Assembly (NCBI GenBank): GCA_002314555.1
Contig: DCGF01000098.1
Span: 4,813-34,215, forward strand
Direction: 5' to 3'
Source: Ruminococcaceae bacterium UBA1785
Lineage (GTDB): Bacteria > Bacillota > Clostridia > Oscillospirales > Acutalibacteraceae
Length of the DNA: 29,403 nt
The notes under the pieces are model-generated. The model was not told the DNA's origin, searched no databases, and saw nothing but the letters and a program-made list of their open reading frames with translations. The stretch's first letter is position 1. Each line of letters opens with the position of its first letter. The position numbers and the translations under genes are program-made. Positions 23,291 through 29,403 of this stretch are shown in pieces.

Positions 23291-25279
23291 TTAGTTTACT
23301 ATTCTATAATAAGTCTTCGATGTGAAACTGTAAACTATTGCATAAATCACTGCATATATCAGACAGGTAATACCACAGCAAATTATAACAAGTTTAACGT
23401 TTGTGATTGCAAAAGCAGAGAGAAGCTTAGCGAGAATTGGAAGCGCAAATCCCATATGAAGGAATGCCACAAGGAGTGGTAAGAAGAAAAGGATTAAGAC
23501 CTGACCACTAATGGTCTTCTTTACTTCTGATTTATCCATACCTACATTTTGCATTATTTCAAAGTTTCTTCTGTCGTCATAGCCTTCAACTATCTGCTTA
23601 TAGTACATAATAAGTACAGTGGCCATAAGGAAGAGCACACCAAGAAATACACCGAGGAACAAGAAACTTCCTGTAAACTCTGCGAAATCTTTAGCTGAAT
23701 CTTGACGTAAATCTAAAGAGATTCTAGACGCGTTCTCACCATCAACAATTTTTACTATCTCTTTTTCATATTTATCATAGAACTTATACTCATCCTCGGC
23801 GCTACAGTCTAAGTCAAACTCAACTGTAAGACTTGGAATTGATGGTAGAAGCCCCGCTGCATTTGTATATGCTTTTGTTTGAAGCTCATTAATAGTGTTA
23901 TATGTCTCTTCATCTGGGACAATTATTGCGCAGGAATCAGTTGACATAACTGACATCTGACCCTTTGGCTTTGAGAGATTTAAGTTAATTACCTCAAAGT
24001 CTTTCCCAAGAAAATTGATAGTATCTAGAACTTCATAAGTAGAAGCAGCGACATATAAAACACCAGGTTTTAAACCTTCCGGTACTTTAATCTCATATAA
24101 ATTTTCAAAGTCCTCTGGTCTATAGAATTCCATGGTTGAAAAGTTAATGCCATTAGCAACTTCATACACGCCATCTTTTGCTGACATAGTAACCTCGAGG
24201 GTTTTATATTCTCTATAGTTCTCAATTCCTATTCCAGTTTCCTTTGATACATTTTGTGCCACGTTCTTTACTTGAGACTTTAGATCATCGTCATTAACAT
24301 CATAGAATGTTGATACTACTTCATGGCCAAAACGAGTATTAATAATATCGGATGCACCGGCATAGAGTGATACTGTTGTTCCTATCATTACTATAACCAT
24401 AGTTGAGAGGATGCAGATATTTGCAAGTCCAACACCGTTTTGCTTCATTCTAAAAAGCATGCCTGAAATGGACGAAAAATGGCGAGGCTTATAGTAATAG
24501 TCTTTATTATTCTTAAGAAGTTTTAAAAGCGCAATAGTTCCCGACATGAAAAGGCAGTATGTGCCAACAATTACTAGCATTACTGCTACAAAGAAAAGTA
24601 TTATTGCGTGATATGCATCAGCACATGTTACAGAGATCAAATATCCTGATACTACACAAACTATACCAAAAACAGAAATAATCCATCTAGCTTTCGGTTC
24701 CTTCTCGCCTCTTCTCTCACTAGAAAGAAGTTCAATAGGTTTAACCTTTAATACTTCAATTATATTTTTAATTAGTATCGCTAAATATATTAGGGCAAAG
24801 AGACATACCGTGTTTGTAACCGCAGGTAATGAGAATTCAAATACTAAAGGAGTAACAAAATCAACTATCTTATTTAGTAGTAAGAAAAGCAACTTATTTG
24901 TTAAAACACCAAATCCTATACCAAAGACTAATGAGATGACAGCTATAATTACTGTTTCTATCACAATAAGAGCTGTGATGTGTCTCTTTTCCATACCTAA
25001 GATATTAAAGAGACCGAACTCAGTCTTTCGTCTTCTGATCAGGAAGCTGTTCGTATAGAAAAGAAAGATTGCACTAAAGAGTAAAACTATTGGAAGTCCA
25101 AAGCCCATAAGTTGTCTAAAGCTTGCGCTCTTTGGAAGGTTAGAGTTATTTACAAAACTCTGAAGAGTATAGAACATCGTAATAGTAATAAACGATGTCA
25201 AGATATAAGGCACGTAAAACTTTGCGTTCTTCACGATATTGGTCCAGGCCATCTTAAAGTAAAAGAATAACTTACTCAA
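23291..25279 (-). CDS. BceB-type ABC transporter permease
   Basis: The protein of about 662 residues has the BceB layout: ten hydrophobic segments in FtsX-like groups and one large outer domain of about 200 residues (about 315-530) between segments 7 and 8. That domain binds peptide-lipid II-cycle complexes in studied relatives. Starting from the TTG at 25279 the product begins LSKLFFYFKMAWTNI as in relatives and overlaps bceA by eight bases; the frame is open to 25300, and GGTGG lies just before the chosen TTG. It transports, or frees targets from, peptide antibiotics and also passes the signal to the kinase. Confidence 0.93.
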   Translation of the reverse strand: MSKLFFYFKMAWTNIVKNAKFYVPYILTSFITITMFYTLQSFVNNSNLPKSASFRQLMGFGLPIVLLFSAIFLFYTNSFLIRRRKTEFGLFNILGMEKRHITALIVIETVIIAVISLVFGIGFGVLTNKLLFLLLNKIVDFVTPLVFEFSLPAVTNTVCLFALIYLAILIKNIIEVLKVKPIELLSSERRGEKEPKARWIISVFGIVCVVSGYLISVTCADAYHAIILFFVAVMLVIVGTYCLFMSGTIALLKLLKNNKDYYYKPRHFSSISGMLFRMKQNGVGLANICILSTMVIVMIGTTVSLYAGASDIINTRFGHEVVSTFYDVNDDDLKSQVKNVAQNVSKETGIGIENYREYKTLEVTMSAKDGVYEVANGINFSTMEFYRPEDFENLYEIKVPEGLKPGVLYVAASTYEVLDTINFLGKDFEVINLNLSKPKGQMSVMSTDSCAIIVPDEETYNTINELQTKAYTNAAGLLPSIPSLTVEFDLDCSAEDEYKFYDKYEKEIVKIVDGENASRISLDLRQDSAKDFAEFTGSFLFLGVFLGVLFLMATVLIMYYKQIVEGYDDRRNFEIMQNVGMDKSEVKKTISGQVLILFFLPLLVAFLHMGFALPILAKLLSAFAITNVKLVIICCGITCLIYAVIYAIVYSFTSKTYYRIVN

Positions 25280-26039
25280 CGTTACCACCGCCTGTTGCAA
25301 GAGTTGTCAATGCATCTGTTATCTGCTGATACATTTGATCACGAGTCTTGTCGCCTCTATATATTTGATGGAATACAACACCATCCTTAATAAAGAGTAC
25401 TCTCTTTGCGTGACTTGCAGCCTTTGTGGAATGGGTTACCATAAGTATGGTCTGTCCATCTTCATTAATTTTGTTAAAGAGGTTTAAAAGGCTGTCAGAA
25501 GCTTTTGAGTCAAGTGCACCAGTCGGCTCATCAAGCAGAATAATGTGAGGATTTGTTATTAAAGCACGAGCCACAGCCGCTCTCTGCTTCTGACCGCCTG
25601 AAACCTCAAATGGATATTTATCGAGCAGCTCCTCTATTCCGAGTTGCTTTGCTAGAGGTTCAATTCTAGTCTGCATCTCTGAATATGGTTTACTAGATAA
25701 TACAAGTGGAAGGAAGATGTTATCTTTTAAAGTGAATGTATCAAGAAGATTAAAATCTTGGAATACAAATCCTAAGTTCTCGCGGCGAAAAGCTGCGAGA
25801 TCTTTTTCTTTTATATCAGTGGTCTTTTTGCCACCTAAGATGATTTCTCCCTTTGTTGGTTTATCAAGGGAAGCTAAGATATTAAGAAGAGTTGTTTTAC
25901 CAGAACCAGACTCACCCATTATAGCTACATACTCGCCTTCCTCGACTGAGAAAGAGACATCTTTTAGTGCTTCAACATTATTAGCACCAGATTTAGTTGT
26001 ATAGATTTTTTGAAGGTTTTTAACCTCTAAAAGTGTCAT
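25272..26039 (-). CDS. BceA-type ABC transporter ATPase
   Basis: The 255-residue ATPase of the MacB/LolD/BceA group has Walker A GESGSGKT (42-49), a Q loop in FQDFNLLD, signature VSGGQKQR (146-153), and Walker B IILLDEPTGALD (166-177). It powers the BceB permease encoded next. ATG at 26039 has AAAGGAGG upstream. It is the first gene of the bceA-bceB-bceR-bceS order. The leader holds a TATACT -10-like box (26072-26077) without a clear -35 box. Confidence 0.96.
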   Translation of the reverse strand: MTLLEVKNLQKIYTTKSGANNVEALKDVSFSVEEGEYVAIMGESGSGKTTLLNILASLDKPTKGEIILGGKKTTDIKEKDLAAFRRENLGFVFQDFNLLDTFTLKDNIFLPLVLSSKPYSEMQTRIEPLAKQLGIEELLDKYPFEVSGGQKQRAAVARALITNPHIILLDEPTGALDSKASDSLLNLFNKINEDGQTILMVTHSTKAASHAKRVLFIKDGVVFHQIYRGDKTRDQMYQQITDALTTLATGGGNVE

Positions 26040-26113
26040 TTAAATGACCTCCTTTTCCGTTTTACAACCACAGTATAAGGCAAGTCCAAAAGTGGTGCTA
26101 TCTATTCGTCTTA

Positions 26114-26153
26114 CAAAAGAGTAGAGCAACCTTACTATTTTGTAAGATTGCTC
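26114..26153 (-). terminator. Probable terminator of the VTT gene
   Basis: On the minus strand arms GAGCAATCTTAC and GTAAGGTTGCTC form a 12-base stem (26124-26135 with 26142-26153) with one G-U pair and a 6-base loop. The pair is a mismatch in a plus-strand RNA, which supports minus-strand use. The following TACTCTTTTG is a weak T run. A longer inverted repeat, TCTTACAAAA (26109-26118) with TTTTGTAAGA (26138-26147), overlaps it and is incompatible with it. Confidence 0.6.
26132..26145. promoter_or_regulatory. Probable BceR binding box upstream of bceA
   Basis: The plus strand reads TTACT, four bases, TGTAA. From memory, the consensus proposed for BceR-like regulators is TNACA-N4-TGTAA, so nine of ten fixed-type positions agree. 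Its centre is about 73 bases upstream of the start expected from the TATACT box at 26072-26077. It sits inside the terminator of the VTT gene. Confidence 0.45.
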
Positions 26154-26158
26154 AAGCT

Positions 26159-26785
26159 TTATGTTCCTATAAGGAAGTTGAGAGCTGCATTATCGCCTAG
26201 TTTTATAGCTCCACTAAAGACCAAACAGTAAAGTGCGATAACAAAAGGTTTAATCAAAATTACCGATGCGATGAATGTTTTAAAGTCCTGTTTTCCAAGC
26301 CCACTGAAATAAACAAAGATGTCATCTGGGAAAAGTGGGATGGAAATTATAAGCGCATAGAAGAGACTGTAGCTCTTTCTACCCTCAATTTTTTCAACAC
26401 ATTTGTTATATGCTTTTTCAGAAATTAGACCTTTAACGAAAGCATGTCCATAGGTTTTTCCAATCCAGTAACCGATTATGCATCCGATGACATTTCCAAC
26501 ATATACATATACGAAACCGTGAACCGGTCCAAAGATTAAGACAGCTGCTGCAACAAACACTGGAACAGGAAATGCAGGTGCTATTACGAGGAGAATTCTA
26601 ATAAGTACAAAAACTATAGGTGCTAGTATTCCAAATCTTCCAAGGAAGTCACTTAGAGTATCAACCGAATCAAAATAGCCATTAACTCGACCGATTACCA
26701 TAAGTACTATTAAAAATAGAATCAATACTAAGACTATAGCGCTTAGTATTTTCTTAAGTCGTCTTGCGTTTTGTTCTTGAGTCAT
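26159..26785 (-). CDS. VTT/TVP38-family membrane protein
   Basis: The 208-residue integral membrane protein belongs to the VTT (TVP38/TMEM64, DedA-related) group. It has an N-terminal helix (about 12-33), a re-entrant region LVIAPAFPVPVFVAAA and GNVIGCIIGYWIGKTYG, and the signature IPLFPDDIFVYFSGL near 149-163. Relatives are lipid scramblases or transporters involved in membrane homeostasis. ATG at 26785 has AGAGGT upstream. It overlaps the stop of a 24-codon reading frame by four bases (ATGA). Its position directly upstream of a cell-envelope stress module is suggestive only. Confidence 0.92.
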   Translation of the reverse strand: MTQEQNARRLKKILSAIVLVLILFLIVLMVIGRVNGYFDSVDTLSDFLGRFGILAPIVFVLIRILLVIAPAFPVPVFVAAAVLIFGPVHGFVYVYVGNVIGCIIGYWIGKTYGHAFVKGLISEKAYNKCVEKIEGRKSYSLFYALIISIPLFPDDIFVYFSGLGKQDFKTFIASVILIKPFVIALYCLVFSGAIKLGDNAALNFLIGT

Positions 26786-26856
26786 GACGAAGACCTCTTG
26801 CTCTTTATCTTTTCACTCAAATTTTTTATGAAAACCGTGAGTACAAGTATTTCCAT
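26782..26856 (-). CDS. Possible 24-residue leader peptide coupled to the VTT gene
   Basis: The minus strand has ATG at 26856 with AGGAG seven bases upstream, then 24 codons ending in TGA that overlaps the VTT start as ATGA. The product has a short hydrophobic start (MEILVLTVFI) and a basic, serine-rich end (KSKRSSS). The strong ribosome site and exact overlap argue for real translation. It may act as a leader that opens the VTT start, or be a small membrane-touching peptide. No relative is known to me. Confidence 0.5.
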   Translation of the reverse strand: MEILVLTVFIKNLSEKIKSKRSSS

Positions 26857-26883
26857 AAAGTTACTCCTATTGCTTCACTTTTC

Positions 26884-26947
26884 ACTGTAACTAACTGTAA
26901 TGATACTCATAGTTTTTACAAAGTAAATAGTCTTAATAAAACTGTAA
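26884..26947. repeat. Three copies of ACTGTAA around the VTT promoter
   Basis: ACTGTAA occurs at 26884-26890, 26894-26900 and 26941-26947 on the plus strand. The first two are spaced ten bases apart, one helix turn, like tandem sites of winged-helix regulators. They fall at the expected start and upstream of the -35 box. Confidence 0.45.
26900..26927 (-). promoter_or_regulatory. Candidate promoter of the VTT gene
   Basis: On the minus strand TTTACT (26922-26927) and TATCAT (26900-26905) are 16 bases apart. ACTGTAA repeats on the plus strand touch the -10 box and the start site. Confidence 0.35.
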
Positions 26948-26980
26948 GAAAAAAGTAAGAGACCGGGATTATTCCCGGTC
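26948..26980 (-). terminator. Terminator of the metG-tatD-dusB operon
   Basis: On the minus strand arms GACCGGGA and TCCCGGTC (26961-26980) enclose ATAA and are followed by TCTTACTTTTTTCTT. The dusB stop codon TAA lies in the loop. Confidence 0.88.
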
Positions 26981-27949
26981 TGCTTCAATAACTTTTATAG
27001 CAAGTTCTGTCAGTTCTTCCATAGTTGAGAGCCTTCCAATATCAGCTCTAAACTGTGCAGCACCGCGAACACCTCTCACATACCAAGCGGCGTGTTTGCG
27101 TGCCTCTTTCATACCGATTTCTTCACCCTTATACTCACAGATCTTTTGAACGTGATTTATCATTACACGCATAATCTCAGACATTGGTGGTTCGGGGATG
27201 ATGCGAAGTTCAGGAGAAAGATATGCGTTAATCTGCTCAAAGACCCAAGGTCTGCCCTGCGCACCACGGCCGACAGCCACAGCGTCACAGCCTGTGCGCT
27301 CAAGCATCACTGATGCTGTTGGGCCGTCTATGATGTCGCCGTTACCGATAACAGGTATGCTCACGGCTTTCTTAACGGCTGCTATAGCATCATAGTCAAT
27401 GCCGGGAGCATACATCTGCTCCTTTGTGCGGCCGTGCACTGTAACGGCGGCCACACCGACATCCTCCATACGACGAGCAAACTCAACACAGTTTATATGT
27501 TCTTTATCCCAACCTGTACGGAACTTAACTGTGACTGGTATGTCAGTATTATCAAGTTCGGATACTACTGCCCTAGCTATATCCTGTGCAAGGACTGGGT
27601 TTTTCATGAGGCTAGCGCCTCCACCGTTACCAGCAATTTTTGGAGCTGGACATCCCATGTTTATATCTATCCAGTTTGGATTAAACTCTAATGCATTCCT
27701 TGCGGCCTCTGCAAGTATTTTTGGGTCGTCTCCAAAAATTTGAACCGCTGCTGGGCGTTCTGCGTCTGAGAGCATTAAGAGAGCTTTGCTCTTTCTATCT
27801 CCCATGGTGAAGCCTTTGGCGCTGACCATCTCAGATGTCACGCCGGCTGCACCGTAGCTCACGCAGAGCTCACGAAAGGCGCGGTCAGCCACGCCGGCCA
27901 TAGGGGCCAGCAGCGCTTTTCCTTCAATTGTCAGTTTGCCAATATTCAT
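26969..27949 (-). CDS. dusB: tRNA-dihydrouridine synthase
   Basis: This 326-residue flavoprotein reduces specific uridines of tRNA to dihydrouridine using FMN and NADPH. The TIM-barrel part has APMAGVADRAFR (15-26), the catalytic C100 in INMGCPAPK, VKFRTGWD, VHGRTKEQMY, IGNGDI and VGRGAQGRPW, as in the DusB group. The C-terminal helical tRNA-binding part is present. The ribosome site before the ATG at 27949 is weak (GGGTG). It lies 24 bases after tatD. The exact tRNA position modified is not certain from sequence. Confidence 0.95.
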   Translation of the reverse strand: MNIGKLTIEGKALLAPMAGVADRAFRELCVSYGAAGVTSEMVSAKGFTMGDRKSKALLMLSDAERPAAVQIFGDDPKILAEAARNALEFNPNWIDINMGCPAPKIAGNGGGASLMKNPVLAQDIARAVVSELDNTDIPVTVKFRTGWDKEHINCVEFARRMEDVGVAAVTVHGRTKEQMYAPGIDYDAIAAVKKAVSIPVIGNGDIIDGPTASVMLERTGCDAVAVGRGAQGRPWVFEQINAYLSPELRIIPEPPMSEIMRVMINHVQKICEYKGEEIGMKEARKHAAWYVRGVRGAAQFRADIGRLSTMEELTELAIKVIEADRE

Positions 27950-27973
27950 TTAAACACCCAATGAAAAATAAAA

Positions 27974-28744
27974 CTATTCTATATTTAAAAACTGTTTTGC
28001 ATTCTTATTTGTGATATCAAGCACTTCCTGTGTGCTTAAAGCTTTGATTTCGGCGATTTTTTCTGCGACATAGGAAATTAGACTGGAGTCATTTCTCTGC
28101 CCTCTAAATGGCGTTGGAGCCATATAAGGGCAGTCTGTCTCTAAAAGAATACTTTCGATAGGAATAGCCTCCACAACCTCTACTGCCTTCCTAGCATTCT
28201 TAAATGTTACTACTCCGCCCACGCCTATGTAGAATCCAAGTTTTACATATTCTTTAGCCATCTCAGCAGAGCCACTAAAGCAGTGAACAACACCCTTTGG
28301 TCTCATCTCTTTTAAGATGTTAAATGTATCCTCGTGGGCATCACGGTCGTGAACTATAACTGGAAGGTTAAGTTCTTTTGCCATTTCTATCTGTCTTTTA
28401 AAGAGGTCAATCTGTTCTTCTCTTGGCGCACCGTCCTCATAGTGATAATCAAGCCCGATTTCACCTACAGCTTTAGCCTTTGGTTCATTCTTTAAAAGAT
28501 CTTTTATAACATCTAAGTCACCTTTACGCTCATCCGATAGATCCTCCGGATGGAATCCCATAGCACAGTAAATGTAGTCATATTTTTGTGCAAGCTGAAG
28601 ACTGCGGTACGAGGACATAAGGTTCGTACCACAGGTTAAAACATGACTTACGCCTTTATTTTGAAGAAGACCGAGAAGTTTTTCTCGGTCTCCACTAAAG
28701 GCTTCGTCATCATAATGTGCATGAGTGTCGAAGATGTTTTCCAT
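27974..28744 (-). CDS. TatD family metal-dependent DNase
   Basis: The 256-residue TIM-barrel hydrolase has all expected metal ligands: H8 and H10 (DTHAH), E95 (GEIGLDY), H132 (VHDRDAHEDT), H154 (VHCFSGS) and D204 (LLETDCPYMAP). TatD proteins are 3'-5' DNases and some act on D-amino acid tRNA; the gene is commonly placed directly after metG in Firmicutes. Its ATG overlaps the metG stop by one base (TAATG). Confidence 0.95.
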   Translation of the reverse strand: MENIFDTHAHYDDEAFSGDREKLLGLLQNKGVSHVLTCGTNLMSSYRSLQLAQKYDYIYCAMGFHPEDLSDERKGDLDVIKDLLKNEPKAKAVGEIGLDYHYEDGAPREEQIDLFKRQIEMAKELNLPVIVHDRDAHEDTFNILKEMRPKGVVHCFSGSAEMAKEYVKLGFYIGVGGVVTFKNARKAVEVVEAIPIESILLETDCPYMAPTPFRGQRNDSSLISYVAEKIAEIKALSTQEVLDITNKNAKQFLNIE

Positions 28745-29403
28745 TATCTAAACTTTGCTCCCGTTTCGAAGTCATCTACAAAGAGTACCTTTGCGCCACC
28801 GTCTGCTGTGTCAGCAGCAATAATCATACCCTGGCTCTCTACTCCGCAGAGTGTTGCAGGTTTAAGGTTTGCTACGACTACAACTTTATGACCGATAAGG
28901 TCCTCAGGTGTATACCATTTTGCAATACCAGATGCCACTGTGCGTTCACCGATGCCATCATCAAGTGTGAGTTTTAAGAGTTTCTTTGCCTTTGGAATAG
29001 GCTCGCAAGCTTTTACTTCTGCTACACGGAGTTCAACCTTTGCAAAATCGTCGATTGCGATTTCAGGAAGACCAACAATACCTGTTTTAGCGTTGTTTGC
29101 CTTTTCAGCTGCAGCTGCTTTTTCCTGACGCTCAGCAACTGTCTTAATCATCTCTTCTTTATCTACACGAGCAAAAAGAGGAGTTGCCTCATTAACTTTA
29201 ATGCCAGCCTCTAAAACTCCAAAGTTTTGAAGTTCGTCATAGCTATTACCATTCATGTTAGTCTGTGCGAAAATCTTGTCAGAAGTCTCAGGCATAAATG
29301 GCTTAATCATTACTGCGAGATATCTAATAGCCTCGAGGAGGTTATAAAGAACTGTACCAAGGCGCTCTTTTTGTGCTTCATCCTTAGCGAGTGCCCAAGG
29401 AGC
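28744..29403 (-). CDS. metG: Methionyl-tRNA synthetase (C-terminal part, runs off the window)
   Basis: MetRS charges tRNA-Met with methionine. The frame stays open past 29310 to the right edge, where it reads APWALAKDEAQKERLG, the PW-LAK motif of the anticodon-binding helical domain, so the ATG at 29310 is internal. The last 110 residues form a Trbp111-like tRNA-binding domain (KVELRVAEVKACEPIPKAKK, then ANLKPATLCGVESQGMII), which marks the long dimeric form. The catalytic half lies outside the window. It is followed by tatD with a one-base overlap. Confidence 0.96.
   Translation of the reverse strand, partial: APWALAKDEAQKERLGTVLYNLLEAIRYLAVMIKPFMPETSDKIFAQTNMNGNSYDELQNFGVLEAGIKVNEATPLFARVDKEEMIKTVAERQEKAAAAEKANNAKTGIVGLPEIAIDDFAKVELRVAEVKACEPIPKAKKLLKLTLDDGIGERTVASGIAKWYTPEDLIGHKVVVVANLKPATLCGVESQGMIIAADTADGGAKVLFVDDFETGAKFR

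Noticed and set aside
27399..27743. 114-codon plus-strand frame opposite dusB
   Set aside because: It is antisense to conserved DusB motifs, has no promoter or ribosome site, and shows no domain.
29164..29310. ATG at 29310 as the start of a short stand-alone tRNA-binding protein
   Set aside because: The frame continues upstream to the window edge with MetRS residues (APWALAK), so the ATG is internal to metG.
1..29403. CRISPR array, insertion sequence, phage or toxin-antitoxin genes
   Set aside because: No spaced direct repeats, transposase, integrase, phage structural or toxin-like genes were seen; the window is mostly core genome.

Overview
The window looks like chromosome from a low-GC Firmicute of class Clostridia, most likely a Lachnospiraceae-type gut or rumen bacterium; the family is inferred from gene content and not proven. 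Supporting signs are the Firmicute gene orders ylxM-ffh-rpsP and phoH-ybeY-era, a MutS2 with a C-terminal Smr domain, a complete Bce-type peptide-resistance module (ABC transporter plus two-component system), strong GGAGG ribosome binding sites, frequent GTG and TTG starts, near-consensus sigma-A promoters and a tRNA gene that encodes its own CCA. No insertion sequence, phage gene or CRISPR array was seen. Most genes lie on the minus strand; three genes in two places (7.8-9.3 kb and 15.7-16.9 kb) lie on the plus strand.

Read in the minus direction from the right edge: metG (partial), tatD and dusB form one operon (29.4-27.0 kb), closed by a hairpin that contains the dusB stop codon. A VTT/TVP38-type membrane protein follows, preceded by a 24-codon reading frame that overlaps its start. 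Next comes the bceA-bceB-regulator-kinase operon (26.0-21.6 kb), an antimicrobial-peptide sensing and detoxification module. A second, unrelated response regulator and a very large sensor kinase follow, with a PAP2 phosphatase, D-aminoacyl-tRNA deacylase (dtd) and a DUF1653 protein (21.5-16.9 kb). A divergent plus-strand gene encodes a membrane-anchored lipase of the Staphylococcus/Geobacillus type.

Further left on the minus strand, polA-rimI-tsaD-(metallo-beta-lactamase-fold protein) run as a tightly packed operon with tRNA-Arg(CCG) immediately behind (15.6-10.6 kb), then a two-gene unit of a small lipoprotein and a GGDEF diguanylate cyclase. A plus-strand pair, a small four-cysteine protein and a DUF1015 protein, is transcribed away from the operon phoH-ybeY-era-mutS2-recO (7.6-2.0 kb), which covers ribosome maturation and DNA repair. 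At the left edge ylxM-ffh-rpsP (signal recognition particle and ribosomal protein S16) is driven by a perfect-consensus sigma-A promoter flanked by two similar palindromes.

Most of this is ordinary core genome. The parts worth a second look are small: the upstream reading frame coupled to the VTT gene, a probable BceR box embedded in the preceding terminator, a terminator whose loop carries the next operon's -10 box, the flanking palindromes at ylxM, the metallo-beta-lactamase-fold protein with an altered metal site, the lipoprotein/diguanylate cyclase pair, and the small cysteine protein paired with DUF1015. I did not find a clearly new multi-gene system.
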